Origin: Streptomyces sp. CB02923
GTDB taxonomy: Bacteria; Actinomycetota; Actinomycetes; Streptomycetales; Streptomycetaceae
Direction of reading: 5' to 3'
NCBI RefSeq assembly: GCF_001905005.1
Contig: NZ_LWKZ01000025.1
Location: 372,001-436,000 of the forward strand
DNA length: 64,000 nt
Shown: positions 45,181-54,643 of the stretch, piece after piece
Position numbering within the stretch: position 1 is the first letter of the stretch
Layout of the letters: each line of letters starts with the position of its first letter
Position numbers and translations under genes: made by a program
Notes under the pieces: model-generated
Databases searched by the model: none
Told to the model about the DNA's origin: nothing
What the model saw: the letters and a program-made list of their open reading frames with translations, nothing else

Positions 45181-45216
45181 AAGGGCCGCACTCCGTTTCC
45201 GGAGTGCGGCCCTTTG
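45181..45216. terminator. Terminator between the protease and rplI (convergent)
   Basis: Perfect 16-bp stem (AAAGGGCCGCACTCCG and its complement) with a TTTC loop; runs of A and T flank the stem, so it can work in both directions. Confidence 0.9.
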
Positions 45217-45237
45217 CGTGGTGCTATGTCGCTGCTA

Positions 45238-45684
45238 TCAGGCGGCGACGACCTCGACGCCCAGCTTCGCGACAACGTCGCTGTGCAGGCGCACGGACAC
45301 CTGGTGCGCGCCCAGGGTCTTGATCGGCGAGCCGAGCTCGACGCGGCGCTTGTCCACGTCGGGGCCACCGGCAGCCTTGATCGCCGAGGCGACGTCGGCC
45401 GGCGTGACGGAGCCGAACAGGCGGCCGGCGTCGCCGGCGCGCACGGCCAGCTTCACCTTGACGCCCTCGAGCTGACCCTTGACCTCGTTGGCCTGCTCGA
45501 CCGACGCGATCTCGCGGATCTTGCGACCGCGACGGATCTGCTCGACGTCCTTCTCGCCACCCTTGGTCCAGCGGATCGCGAAACCACGCGGGACCAGGTA
45601 GTTACGTGCGTAACCGTCGCGGACGTCGACGACGTCGCCGGCGGTGCCGAGGCCGGAGACCTCGTGGGTGAGGATGATCTTCAT
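45238..45684 (-). CDS. rplI: 50S ribosomal protein L9
   Basis: L9 of the large subunit, 148 residues. It shows the N-terminal [21 protein letters not shown] motif, [13 protein letters not shown] and the long linking helix. Last gene of the rpsF-ssb-rpsR-rplI operon, 18 bp after rpsR. Confidence 0.98.
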   Translation of the reverse strand: MKIILTHEVSGLGTAGDVVDVRDGYARNYLVPRGFAIRWTKGGEKDVEQIRRGRKIREIASVEQANEVKGQLEGVKVKLAVRAGDAGRLFGSVTPADVASAIKAAGGPDVDKRRVELGSPIKTLGAHQVSVRLHSDVVAKLGVEVVAA

Positions 45685-45702
45685 GTGTCGGTCACCCTTC
45701 CC

Positions 45703-45939
45703 TTATCGCGCGGTGGAGGTGTAGGGCAGCAGCGCCATCTCACGGCTGTTCTTCACAGCCGTGGCGACGTCACGCTGGTGCTGGGTGCAGTTGCCGGTCA
45801 CCCGGCGGGCACGGATCTTGCCGCGGTCGGAGATGAACTTCCGCAGCAGGTTCGTGTCCTTGTAGTCGACGTAGGAGATCTTCTCCTTGCAGAACACGCA
45901 AACCTTCTTCTTAGGCTTGCGAGCAGGCGGCTTCGCCAT
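45703..45939 (-). CDS. rpsR: 30S ribosomal protein S18
   Basis: S18 of the small subunit, 78 residues. It has the core [17 protein letters not shown] followed by [25 protein letters not shown]. The N-terminal CVFC pair plus a later Cys and His suggest the zinc-binding form; zinc-free paralogues exist in Streptomyces for zinc starvation. Third gene of the operon. Confidence 0.97.
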   Translation of the reverse strand: MAKPPARKPKKKVCVFCKEKISYVDYKDTNLLRKFISDRGKIRARRVTGNCTQHQRDVATAVKNSREMALLPYTSTAR

Positions 45940-46004
45940 TGTCTCTCTCCAGTGAGTTCAAGAAGTTTGTGCTGACGCCCTCAGGCCCCCGGTCGTTTCA
46001 CGCT

Positions 46005-46018
46005 GTTTCACGTGAAAC
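46005..46018. other. parS: parS centromere site 5
   Basis: Perfect GTTTCACGTGAAAC in the gap between ssb and rpsR, within a slightly longer palindrome (GCTG ... CAGC). A partial copy GTTTCACG stands 10 bp to the left. Confidence 0.93.
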
Positions 46019-46045
46019 AGCGTGCGTACGTGCCGGTCGTCGGAC

Positions 46046-46636
46046 CTAGAAGGGCGGCTCGTCCGAGTAGCCGCCGCCGGAGCCGCCGCCCCAGCCACCA
46101 CCGCCGCCGCCACCCTGCTGGCCGCCGCCTGCAGGGGCACCGGTCGCCCACGGGTCGTCGGCGGGAGCGCCGCCGCCCTGCTGGCCGCCGCCGGGGCCGC
46201 CGCCCCAGCCGCCGCCACCCTGGCCACCGCCCTGCTGGCCGCCGCCGAAGCCGCCGCCCTGGCCACCGCGGCCCGAGGTCTTGGTGACCTTGGCCGTGGC
46301 GTTGCGCAGGCTGGCGCCGACCTCGTCGACGTCGAGCTCGTAGACCGTGCGCTTGACGCCCTCGCGGTCCTCGTACGACCGCTGCTTCAGCCGGCCCTGC
46401 ACGATCACGCGAGTACCCCGCGTGAGGGACTCGGCGACGTTCTCCGCCGCCTGCCGCCACACCGAGCAGGTCAGGAACAGGCTCTCGCCGTCCTTCCACT
46501 CGTTGGTCTGGCGGTCGAAGGTGCGGGGGGTGGACGCGACGCGGAACTTCGCGACCGCCGCACCGGACGGGGTGAAGCGCAGCTCGGGGTCGTCGACAAG
46601 ATTGCCGACGACCGTGATGACGGTCTCGCCTGCCAT
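46046..46636 (-). CDS. ssb: Single-stranded DNA-binding protein
   Basis: SSB of 196 residues. The OB fold is at residues 1-112 ([18 protein letters not shown], then [20 protein letters not shown]). A Gly/Gln-rich linker of about 65 residues follows, ending with the acidic partner-binding tip SDEPPF. It is the second gene of the rpsF operon, 81 bp after rpsF, and is the main replicative SSB. A parS site separates it from rpsR. Confidence 0.98.
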   Translation of the reverse strand: MAGETVITVVGNLVDDPELRFTPSGAAVAKFRVASTPRTFDRQTNEWKDGESLFLTCSVWRQAAENVAESLTRGTRVIVQGRLKQRSYEDREGVKRTVYELDVDEVGASLRNATAKVTKTSGRGGQGGGFGGGQQGGGQGGGGWGGGPGGGQQGGGAPADDPWATGAPAGGGQQGGGGGGGWGGGSGGGYSDEPPF

Positions 46637-46717
46637 TAGGGGAACCTCTCGGCGGGTGTGCTGCTGGCTGCTGGTGTTGCTGCTACTCGAACCCGGTTAC
46701 CGCTGACGCTGATGCGT

Positions 46718-47008
46718 TCAGTGGGTCTCGGGACGGAGGACCTTGGTCCGGAGGACCGACTCGTTCAGGTTCATCTGACGGTCGAGTTCCTTGACGACCG
46801 CAGGCTCGGCCTGCAGGTCGATGACCGAGTAGATGCCCTCGGGCTTCTTGTTGATCTCGTACGAGAGACGACGACGGCCCCAGGTGTCGACCTTCTCGAC
46901 CTTTCCGTTGCCCTCACGGACGACGGAGAGGAAGTTCTCGATCAGCGGGGAGACAGCGCGCTCCTCGAGATCGGGGTCGAGGATGACCATCACCTCGTAG
47001 TGACGCAT
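46718..47008 (-). CDS. rpsF: 30S ribosomal protein S6
   Basis: S6 of the small subunit, 96 residues. Start [17 protein letters not shown] follows GGAGGTGGG; an upstream in-frame ATG (47041) would add 11 unconserved residues. First gene of the rpsF-ssb-rpsR-rplI operon. Confidence 0.98.
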   Translation of the reverse strand: MRHYEVMVILDPDLEERAVSPLIENFLSVVREGNGKVEKVDTWGRRRLSYEINKKPEGIYSVIDLQAEPAVVKELDRQMNLNESVLRTKVLRPETH

Positions 47009-47238
47009 GTAGAACCCACCTCCTTTGGACTCAGCGGCCACGGTCGTTCCGTGGCAGGAGGGTCATGATGCGTTCCGCGCCCGGCCCGGCCAGGAGACCT
47101 GGGCAGACGTGGGCGCAGACTGTACAGAGTACCTGCCTCCGGGCTTCCGGTTGAAATCCGGCCGCCGATCCCCCCAATCTGGAACACAACGGGTGTGAGC
47201 GGCGTTACAGTTCGCCGCCCTGTCATCGGAGGTGCCGC

Positions 47239-47556
47239 ATGGCACAGGCAGTCCGGCCGCAGCACGGCCTCCTCTCTCATCTGAACAGCGACGGCAAGGC
47301 CCATCCCGTCGAGAACACCTTCGTCGCCGCGACGCTGGTACTCGGTGTGATCGCCTTCATCACCGCCCACTTCCACCACCTTCACCTGCTGAGTTCCTGG
47401 ACGGGACTGATCGGCATCGGCACCGGCGCATGGGGACAGTTCATCTCCGCCACGACCGGCGAGCGCTTCCTGCTGATCATCGGCCTCGGAGCCGCCGCGG
47501 TCGGGTTCTTCCTGGGCATGGCACACGGCGGTCTCTTCGGCGGGCTGCTCGGCTAG
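47239..47556 (+). CDS. Small integral membrane protein (105 aa)
   Basis: Membrane protein with about three hydrophobic segments (residues 27-45, 52-66, 77-97) and a His-rich loop FHHLHLL. The start follows GGAGGTGCCGC. It is divergent from rpsF. Function unknown; a similar gene holds the same place in other Streptomyces as I recall. Confidence 0.8.
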   Translation: MAQAVRPQHGLLSHLNSDGKAHPVENTFVAATLVLGVIAFITAHFHHLHLLSSWTGLIGIGTGAWGQFISATTGERFLLIIGLGAAAVGFFLGMAHGGLFGGLLG

Positions 47557-47676
47557 CCGGGCGGCCGGGGGCTCCACACCCCTTCGCCCAAACGGGGCGC
47601 TCCTTTGTCGCAGTAGGCTTCGGCGCGAGAGCCGGAGCCCCGACCCTGGGGACAAACCTGCCGAGGAGCGCCCCGC

Positions 47677-48795
47677 ATGAGCCTGACCCTGAGGACCATC
47701 AGCCGAGAGCAGCATCTGGCGTACATCCAGAGCCTGCCTTCGGCGAGCCACATGCAGGTCCCGGCCTGGGCCGATGTGAAGTCCGAATGGCGCTCGGAGA
47801 ACCTGGGCTGGTTCGACGCGAGCGGTCAGCTGGTCGGCGCGGGCCTGGTCCTCTACCGCCAGCTGCCGAAGATCAAGCGCTACCTCGCCTACATGCCCGA
47901 GGGGCCGGTCATCAACTGGTTCGCGCCGAACCTGGAGGACTGGCTCAAGCCCATGCTGGCGCACCTGAAGCAGCAGGGTGCCTTCTCGGTGAAGATGGGC
48001 CCGCCGGTGATCATCCGGCGCTGGGACTCCGCGGCGATCAAGTCCGGGATCCAGGACCCGGACGTCAAGCGGCTCCGCGACATCCAGGCCACCCACATCG
48101 AGCCGCGCGCCTTCGAGGTGTCCGACAAGCTGCGTCGCATGGGCTGGCAGCAGGGCGAGGACGGCGGGGCCGGCTTCGGTGACGTCCAGCCGCGGTACGT
48201 CTTCCAGGTGCCGCTGGAGAACCGCTCGCTGGAGGACGTCCACAAGGGCTTCAACCAGCTGTGGCGCCGCAACATCAAGAAGGCCGAGAAGGCCGGCGTC
48301 GAGGTCGTCCAGGGTCGCTACGAAGACCTCGCGGAGTGGCAGCGGCTGTACGAGATCACCGCGGTGCGCGACCACTTCCGGCCGCGTCCGCTCGGCTACT
48401 TCCAGCGGATGTGGGCGGCCCTCAACACCGAGGACCCCAACCGCATGCGGCTGTACTTCGCCCGGCACAACGGCGTGAATCTCTCCGCCGCGACGATGCT
48501 CGTCGTCGGCGGCCACGTCTGGTACTCCTACGGCGCCTCGGACAACATCGGCCGTGAGGTCCGGCCGTCCAACGCCATGCAGTGGCGGATGCTGCGCGAC
48601 GCCTACGCGCTGGGCGCCACCGTCTACGACCTGCGCGGCATCAGCGACTCGCTCGACGAGAACGACCCCCTCTTCGGCCTCATCCAGTTCAAGGTGGGCA
48701 CGGGCGGGCAGGCGGCCGAGTACCTGGGCGAGTGGGACTTCCCGCTCAACAAGCTCCTGCACAAGGCGCTCGACATGTACATGTCGCGCCGCTGA
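47677..48795 (+). CDS. femX: FemX-type peptidoglycan bridge aminoacyltransferase
   Basis: Fem-family tRNA-dependent aminoacyltransferase, 372 residues. In Streptomyces FemX adds the first glycine to lipid-linked peptidoglycan precursors with LL-diaminopimelate. It has twin GNAT-like domains: ASHMQVPAWADVKSEW near the start and WRRNIKKAEKAGVEV with HNGVNLSAATMLVV in the second half, ending in the family FKVGTGGQAAEYLGEWDF. It is followed 56 bp downstream by the alanine-racemase-fold gene, likely one transcript. Confidence 0.92.
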   Translation: MSLTLRTISREQHLAYIQSLPSASHMQVPAWADVKSEWRSENLGWFDASGQLVGAGLVLYRQLPKIKRYLAYMPEGPVINWFAPNLEDWLKPMLAHLKQQGAFSVKMGPPVIIRRWDSAAIKSGIQDPDVKRLRDIQATHIEPRAFEVSDKLRRMGWQQGEDGGAGFGDVQPRYVFQVPLENRSLEDVHKGFNQLWRRNIKKAEKAGVEVVQGRYEDLAEWQRLYEITAVRDHFRPRPLGYFQRMWAALNTEDPNRMRLYFARHNGVNLSAATMLVVGGHVWYSYGASDNIGREVRPSNAMQWRMLRDAYALGATVYDLRGISDSLDENDPLFGLIQFKVGTGGQAAEYLGEWDFPLNKLLHKALDMYMSRR

Positions 48796-48851
48796 CCGCC
48801 ACATCCCTGTTCGACTGCAACGCAGCCACGAGAAAGGTTCCGGGCCCGGCC

Positions 48852-49883
48852 ATGGCGCTCACCCTCTACGTCGACACCGCGCGCTGGCGGGCACACCAGC
48901 AGAGCGTTCTGCAGCAGTTCCCGGGGCTCGTCCCGGTCTGCAAAGGCAATGGTTACGGCTTCGGCCACGAGCGCCTCGCCGAGGAGACGACCCGCTTCGG
49001 TGCCGACCTCCTCGCTGTGGGAACGACGTACGAAGCGGCCCGCATGAAGGACTACTTCAGCGGTGACCTGCTCGTGCTGACCCCCTTCCGGCACGGTGAG
49101 GAACCGGTTCCGCTGCCGGACCGCGCCATCCGTTCGGTCTCCTCGGTGGAGGGCGTCGGCGGCTTGGTGGGCGCCCGGGTGGTCATCGAGGTCATGAGCA
49201 GCATGAAGCGCCACGGTGTGCTGCCCGAGGACCTCCCGAAGCTGGCCGCGGCCATAGAGGACGTACGGCTGGAGGGCTTTGCCCTTCACCTCCCGCTGGA
49301 CCGTGCCGACGGCTCCGACGCGGTGGAGGAGGTCATCGGCTGGATGGACCGGCTGCGGGCCGCCCGCCTGCCGCTGCACACGATGTTCGTGAGCCACCTC
49401 AAGGCCGACGAGCTCCACCGCCTCCAGCAGCAGTTCCCGCAGACGCGGTTCCGCGCGCGGATCGGTACGCGCCTGTGGCTCGGTGACCACGAGGCCACCG
49501 AGTACCGCGGCTCGGTCCTGGACGTTACCCGGGTCGGCAAGGGCGACCGCTTCGGCTACCGCCAGCAGAAGGCCGCCTCGGACGGTTACCTGGTCGTGGT
49601 GGCCGGCGGCACGTCGCACGGCGTGGGCCTGGAGTCGCCCAAGGCGCTGCACGGTGTGATGCCCCGCGCCAAGGGCGTGGCGCGCGCCGGTCTCGCCACC
49701 GTCAACCGCAACCTCTCGCCCTACGTGTGGGCGGGCAAGCAGCGGTGGTTCGCGGAGCCTCCGCACATGCAGGTCTCCATCCTCTTCGTGCCGGGCGACG
49801 CCCCCGAGCCCCAGGTCGGTGAGGAACTGGTGGCGCATCTGCGGCACACCACGACGCAGTACGACCGCATCGTGGACCGCTGA
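48852..49883 (+). CDS. Alanine-racemase-fold PLP protein
   Basis: 343 residues with an alanine racemase N-terminal barrel; the PLP lysine is K31 in VPVCKGNGYGFGHER. The family barrel continues (MSSMKRHGV, RARIGTRLWLG). The C-terminal beta domain is shorter and different from canonical Alr, and the racemase catalytic tyrosine region is not clearly seen. It may act on another amino acid or on cell-wall precursors; its position behind femX suggests envelope work. A strong terminator follows. Confidence 0.85.
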   Translation: MALTLYVDTARWRAHQQSVLQQFPGLVPVCKGNGYGFGHERLAEETTRFGADLLAVGTTYEAARMKDYFSGDLLVLTPFRHGEEPVPLPDRAIRSVSSVEGVGGLVGARVVIEVMSSMKRHGVLPEDLPKLAAAIEDVRLEGFALHLPLDRADGSDAVEEVIGWMDRLRAARLPLHTMFVSHLKADELHRLQQQFPQTRFRARIGTRLWLGDHEATEYRGSVLDVTRVGKGDRFGYRQQKAASDGYLVVVAGGTSHGVGLESPKALHGVMPRAKGVARAGLATVNRNLSPYVWAGKQRWFAEPPHMQVSILFVPGDAPEPQVGEELVAHLRHTTTQYDRIVDR

Positions 49884-49911
49884 GCCGCGGCCGCTTTCCA
49901 CAGCACAGCGT

Positions 49912-49952
49912 CGGGCCCGGGGCCGCAGAGCAGATCTGCGGCCCCGGGCCCG
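49912..49952. terminator. Terminator after the alanine-racemase-fold gene
   Basis: Perfect 18-bp stem (CGGGCCCGGGGCCGCAGA and its complement) with a 5-nt GCAGA loop, serving the convergent glycosyltransferase gene as well. Confidence 0.9.
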
Positions 49953-49966
49953 TTCCGTGCTGGTGA

Positions 49967-51460
49967 CTACCGGCGCAATGAGTCCCGGGCCATTCCCCAG
50001 CGCACCTGCGGGGCCCCCTCGAACTGCACGGCATGCCGTGGGTGATGATGCGCGTTCCCCAGCACGAAGGCGTCCGGTGCGTGGTCCAGCACGCCACCCG
50101 ACGGATCGTCGTCACCGTCCCTGCGTACGACGTCCCGCTCCGGCAGGAACACATCGCGTACCACCACGGCACACAGGTACAGCGTCCCCAGCAGGTGAAG
50201 GACTATGGCCAGCTGGTAGCCCTCCAGCGGCAGGCCCTGGTGTTTGTCGCCGTTGCCGGTATAGGCGAGGTACAGCCAGATGCCGAGGAAGTACATGACC
50301 TCGCACGCCTGCCAGATCAGGAAGTCCCGCCAGCGTGGGCGTGCGAGGGCGGCGAGCGGGATCAGCCACAGCACGTACTGGGGCGAGTAGACCTTGTTGG
50401 TGAGGATGAACAGCGCCACGACCAGGAAGGCGAGCTGCGCGAACCGCGGCCGGCGCGGCGCGTAGAAGGTGAGCAGCGCCAGGGCGCCACATCCCAGGAT
50501 CATCAGCAGCGTCGCGTAGGTGTTCGCGTCCTCCAGCGGGTTGCCGGTGCGCTGGGAGATGAGCAACCAGATCGATCCGAAGTCGATGGGCCGCTCCTGG
50601 CTGAAGGTGTAGAACTTCGCCCATCCCTCCCGGATGTGGAATCCGGACGCATCGTGCGTGATCATCACCGGCACGTTGACCACCAGCCACGCGGCCACGG
50701 CCCCGGCCACGGCCTTGCCGTAGGCACGCCACTGCCCGGCCCGCCAGCACAACACGAGCAGCGGCCCGAGCAGCAGTACCGGGTACAGCTTCGCGGCGGT
50801 TGCCAGCCCGATGAACACGCCTGCCGCGACGGAACGGCTGCGCGACCACATCAGCATCCCGGCAGCGGTCAGCGCGACGGCCAGAAGGTCCCAGTTGATG
50901 GTGGCGGTGAGCGCGAGGGCAGGTGCGAGGGCCACCAGAAGCCCGTCCCAGGGGCGTCGGCGGTGTGTGCGGGCCACGCATACGGCGAGGGCCGCCGCGC
51001 AGGCCATCAGCATGCCGGCGTTGACCAGCCAGTAGATCTGTTCACGGTCCTGGATGGAGCCGCCGTGCGGGGTCAACCAGGAGGCCACCTCCATGAACAC
51101 GCCGGTCAGCACCGGGTATTCGAGGTAGTCCATGTCGCCGGGCAGTTTGTCGAAGTACGGGATCAAACCGTCCGCGAACCCGCGGCCCGCGTACAGGTGT
51201 GGGATGTCGGAGTAGCAGGCGTGGGTGTACTGGCTGGTGGCACCGAAGAACCACCCGCTTTCGTAGCACGGCAGCTTCTGGACCATGCCGAGTGCGAACA
51301 TCCCGATGACGACGAGCGCGATGACGCGTACCGGAGTCCACCAGCCCGTACCGAAGAGCGCGCGCCGCCCGGCAGGGCCGCCGACCAGCTCGCTTCCGGC
51401 CGCCGCCACCTCGTCCCGTCGCGTCGGCGGTACGGGCTCGTCCTGTCGCACGCTCGTCAT
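49967..51460 (-). CDS. GT87-like polyprenol-phosphate-sugar-dependent mannosyltransferase
   Basis: Integral membrane glycosyltransferase of the DUF2029/GT87 type, 497 residues, about ten hydrophobic helices. Family features are YSDIPHLYAGRGFADGLIPYF after the first helix with DYLEYPV, a likely catalytic Asp loop. It should use a polyprenyl-phospho-mannose donor in the outer face of the membrane. ATG 51460 (MTSVRQDEP) is the likely start; the upstream extension is Arg-rich. A terminator and parS site separate it from the class A PBP gene upstream on the same strand. Confidence 0.85.
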   Translation of the reverse strand: MTSVRQDEPVPPTRRDEVAAAGSELVGGPAGRRALFGTGWWTPVRVIALVVIGMFALGMVQKLPCYESGWFFGATSQYTHACYSDIPHLYAGRGFADGLIPYFDKLPGDMDYLEYPVLTGVFMEVASWLTPHGGSIQDREQIYWLVNAGMLMACAAALAVCVARTHRRRPWDGLLVALAPALALTATINWDLLAVALTAAGMLMWSRSRSVAAGVFIGLATAAKLYPVLLLGPLLVLCWRAGQWRAYGKAVAGAVAAWLVVNVPVMITHDASGFHIREGWAKFYTFSQERPIDFGSIWLLISQRTGNPLEDANTYATLLMILGCGALALLTFYAPRRPRFAQLAFLVVALFILTNKVYSPQYVLWLIPLAALARPRWRDFLIWQACEVMYFLGIWLYLAYTGNGDKHQGLPLEGYQLAIVLHLLGTLYLCAVVVRDVFLPERDVVRRDGDDDPSGGVLDHAPDAFVLGNAHHHPRHAVQFEGAPQVRWGMARDSLRR

Positions 51461-51495
51461 GCGCCCATCCTGCCGTACGGCCCTGGGCCGAACGC

Positions 51496-51538
51496 GGAGA
51501 AGCCCCCGGCCCGTATCCACGGGTCCGGGGGCTTCTCC
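51496..51538. terminator. Terminator after the PBP gene
   Basis: 14-bp stem (GGAGAAGCCCCCGG and its complement) with an additional small CCCG/CGGG stem in the loop, 29 bp downstream of the PBP stop on the minus strand. Confidence 0.85.
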
Positions 51539-51543
51539 GTCAC

Positions 51544-51557
51544 GTTTCACGTGAAAC
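51544..51557. other. parS: parS centromere site 6
   Basis: Perfect GTTTCACGTGAAAC, 9 bp downstream of the PBP stop codon and next to its terminator. Confidence 0.93.
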
Positions 51558-51566
51558 AGTCACCGG

Positions 51567-54278
51567 TCAATCGCGTCGTCCACCCGACGCTCCGCCGGCC
51601 GGGTGACCGAAGATGCCACCCTCGTCGCCTCCGGGGCCTCCGGTGCTCGGGTCGGGCGACGTGGTGGTGCCGCCGGAATCCCCGCCACCCGGGCGTCCGC
51701 CGGTGTCCCCACCGCCGGTCGCTCCGCCGTTGTTCTGGCAGCTGAGGTCCCAGTCCGCGCAGGTTTCGGTCGGCTTGGAGCTGGGCGGAGGGGTGGTCGG
51801 TGCGCTCTTGGTGGGGGTGGGGGTCGGCGAGTGCGGCGGGGGAGCGGTCGGAGTGATCTTCGGCGACGGGCTCATGCCCTCTCCGTAGACCGTCTGACCG
51901 ATCGTCCCGGGCTTCGGGAAGGGGTCGAGCTTCTTCCCCTTCATCGCCTGCGCCATGTAGTCCGCCCAGATGCGGGCCGGGAACGACGCACCGTGGATCT
52001 TCTTCTCACCACCGACGCCGTACATCTTCTCGAATTTCTGCTGCTTCGCCTGGTCGTCCACCCGCCACATGCCGATCGTGGTGGCCAGCTGCTTGGTGTA
52101 CCCGGCGAACCAGGCCGACTTGTTGTCGTCGGTGGTGCCCGTCTTGCCTGCTGCCTGGCGCCCGTCGGGCAGCTTCGCAGCCGTACCGGTGCCCTTGTCC
52201 ACCACGGTCTTCAGGATGTCCGTCACGTTGTCCGCGACCGCCGCGCTGAAGCCCGTCTTGGGCTTCTTGGTGTGCTCGTACCTGGTCTGGCCGTCCTTCT
52301 CGACGGACTCCACCGAATACGGGTCGTCCTGCTGCCCGCTGGCGGCGAAGGTGGCGTACGCGCCGGCCAGCCGGATCGCGCTCGGTGCCGAGGTTCCCAG
52401 CGAATAGGTCGGGGTGGTCTTCGCCATGCTCTGGTCGTCGCGGAGCCCCGCGGCGATGGCTGCTTCCTTCACCTTGTCACGGCCGACGTCCATGCCGAGC
52501 TGGATGTAGGGGGTGTTCACCGAGAACTGCATGGCGGTGCGGAGAGAGACCTTCCCGTGGTCCTCGTTGCCGTCGTTCGCCTGGTGCCACTCCTTGCCGT
52601 CCTTGTCGTGCCAGACGGACCCGTCGTAGTTGAGCAGCTTCACCTTGTTGTCACCGTTGTAGATGCTGTTCGGTGAGACACGCGTGCGCCGTTCGGGATC
52701 GGTCCGACTCCGTACGCCGTCACTCATCGCCGCTGCCAGCACGAACGGCTTGAACGTCGAACCGACCTGGACACCGGTGTAGTCGGCGTTGTTCGTGTAG
52801 TGCTGGGTCGCGTCCTTGCCGCCGTAGATGGCGACGATCTTGCCTGTTCCCGGTTCGACCGAGGCACCGCCGAACTGGACGTACTTGTCCACCTCGCGCT
52901 TCTCCGGCTTGATGTGCTCCTTGGTCACCTTCTCCACGGACGCCGCGAGCTCGTTGACCTGCTTCTCGTCGAAGGTGGTGTGGATCTCGTAGCCACCCTT
53001 CTTCAGCATGGTGTCCGAGATCTTGCTGTTCGCGGTGATGTAGTTGTTGGCGAGGTCGACCAGGTAGCCCTTCTGGCCGCGGAGGTCCATGGCCTTCTTG
53101 GGCTTCCGGGGCATCGGGAATTCCTTGAACTGAGCCCGCTCCTCCTTGGGCATCCGCTTGACCTCGACCTCACGGTCCAGCGTCCACTTCCAGCGGGCCT
53201 CGGCGCGCTTGAGGTTCGCGCCCTTGGTCTCCGTGGTGATGTACGGGTCGTAGAGGTTGGGGCCGTTGAGCAGCGAGGCCAGGAACGCGCCCTCGCTCGG
53301 TGTGAGCTTGTCGCAGTCCTTGCCGTAGTACGCACGCGACGCCGCCTGGATACCGTAGGCACCTCGTCCGTAATAAGCGGTATTGAGGTAACCAGCCAGG
53401 ATCGTGGACTTCTTCTCCTTGATGCCCACCTTTATGGAGATGAACAGCTCGGTGAGCTTGCGCTTGAGAGTCTGCGACTGGTCGAGGTAGGTGTTCTTCA
53501 CGTACTGCTGGGTGATGGTGGAGCCACTCTGGGTCTCACCGCCCTTGGCCATGTTGAAGACCGCGCGGGCGATACCCATCGGGTCGACACCCGAGTCCTG
53601 GTCGAACGAGGCGTTCTCGGCGGAGATCACGGCATTCTGCATCGACTTGGGGATCGACTCGATCGGCACGATCTGACGGTTGAGCTCACCACCGCCGGCG
53701 ACCACCATCGGCTTGCCGTTGGACCAGTAGTAGACGTTCTTCTGCAGCTGCGAGGCGTGCTGCACATCGGGGATGTCCACGTAGGCGAGTGCGAGGCCGG
53801 CCGCGCCGACGATCAGCGCGAGAACGCCGATGCAGGTACTGAGGATCTGCTTCCAGGAGGGCACGAACCGGCGCCAGCCGTCCTTGCCCGCACGCGGATA
53901 GTCGATGAACCGCTTCTTGCCGGGGCTGCCCGCTCCCCGTCCCCGGCCGCGTCCGCGACCGCGACCGCCGCCATCGTCGCCACCGCCGCCGCCGGAACGA
54001 CGACCACTGCCGCGGCCGCCATGACCACTGCCCGAGGCCATCGCCGCCGTGTCGGAAGCACGTCGCCGGCCGCCGCGTTGTGCGGCGCGCCGGGCTTCGG
54101 CTCTGCCGCCGGCCGGCCGTTCCTGCCCGTACGCTCCGGGATCGGGGCCAGGACCGGGGGTGGGGTCGGAGCCGCGGGTGGGCGCGGCACGGCGCCCAGG
54201 TGGTTGTTGTGCGGCTCGTCGGGCCGCAGCACGTCCGCCGCCCTGCGGCTCGGGCGGTTTGCGACGGTGCTCGCTCAT
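51567..54278 (-). CDS. Class A penicillin-binding protein
   Basis: Bifunctional transglycosylase/transpeptidase of peptidoglycan synthesis, 903 residues. A Gly/Arg-rich cytoplasmic arm (1-140) and one membrane helix (about 145-166) precede the GT51 domain. That domain has the catalytic Glu221 in SAENASFDQDSG; most GT51 enzymes read ED here, so the N is unusual. The transpeptidase domain has S507-TFK, S586-VN and K712-TG. The last 130 residues are Pro/Thr- and Gly-rich and extracellular. It is divergent from the PadR gene. Confidence 0.95.
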   Translation of the reverse strand: MSEHRRKPPEPQGGGRAAARRAAQQPPGRRAAPTRGSDPTPGPGPDPGAYGQERPAGGRAEARRAAQRGGRRRASDTAAMASGSGHGGRGSGRRSGGGGGDDGGGRGRGRGRGRGAGSPGKKRFIDYPRAGKDGWRRFVPSWKQILSTCIGVLALIVGAAGLALAYVDIPDVQHASQLQKNVYYWSNGKPMVVAGGGELNRQIVPIESIPKSMQNAVISAENASFDQDSGVDPMGIARAVFNMAKGGETQSGSTITQQYVKNTYLDQSQTLKRKLTELFISIKVGIKEKKSTILAGYLNTAYYGRGAYGIQAASRAYYGKDCDKLTPSEGAFLASLLNGPNLYDPYITTETKGANLKRAEARWKWTLDREVEVKRMPKEERAQFKEFPMPRKPKKAMDLRGQKGYLVDLANNYITANSKISDTMLKKGGYEIHTTFDEKQVNELAASVEKVTKEHIKPEKREVDKYVQFGGASVEPGTGKIVAIYGGKDATQHYTNNADYTGVQVGSTFKPFVLAAAMSDGVRSRTDPERRTRVSPNSIYNGDNKVKLLNYDGSVWHDKDGKEWHQANDGNEDHGKVSLRTAMQFSVNTPYIQLGMDVGRDKVKEAAIAAGLRDDQSMAKTTPTYSLGTSAPSAIRLAGAYATFAASGQQDDPYSVESVEKDGQTRYEHTKKPKTGFSAAVADNVTDILKTVVDKGTGTAAKLPDGRQAAGKTGTTDDNKSAWFAGYTKQLATTIGMWRVDDQAKQQKFEKMYGVGGEKKIHGASFPARIWADYMAQAMKGKKLDPFPKPGTIGQTVYGEGMSPSPKITPTAPPPHSPTPTPTKSAPTTPPPSSKPTETCADWDLSCQNNGGATGGGDTGGRPGGGDSGGTTTSPDPSTGGPGGDEGGIFGHPAGGASGGRRD

Positions 54279-54643
54279 GGAACGAATACTCCTCGGGCAG
54301 GCGCGCTATCTATCTCGTCGCCTGAAGGCGGCAGTTGGCTTCAGGTCCCCCCGACGTACGGCACCCATATGGCGCATGGGGTCGCACTACACCGGGGACG
54401 GGGACGTCGTGTTCCGCCCCATGGTTCCCGGCAGTCTGCATGGCGCACAGACTACGCACGGCCAAAACCTGCCCACTGTTGAAATTCACTCCAAATCAGT
54501 CAGGTTGGGTAGAACGAAACGGTGATGTGACGGCGTTCACCGTCCCCCCTCTTGTTCCTCTCCTGGGCCCGATCTATCGTCTGGATGTATCGACTCGATA
54601 CATCAGCTCGGCATAAAGAACGCACGAGACCAAGGAGGCGGGC
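54279..54643. other. Divergent gap between the PBP and PadR genes
   Basis: No gene recognised. It holds the PadR operator at 54584-54604 and the PBP promoter region. Confidence 0.5.
54584..54604. promoter_or_regulatory. PadR operator
   Basis: Perfect palindrome: GATGTATCGA and TCGATACATC around one central base, 40 bp upstream of the PadR start. The ATGT/ACAT ends fit known PadR sites. Confidence 0.75.
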
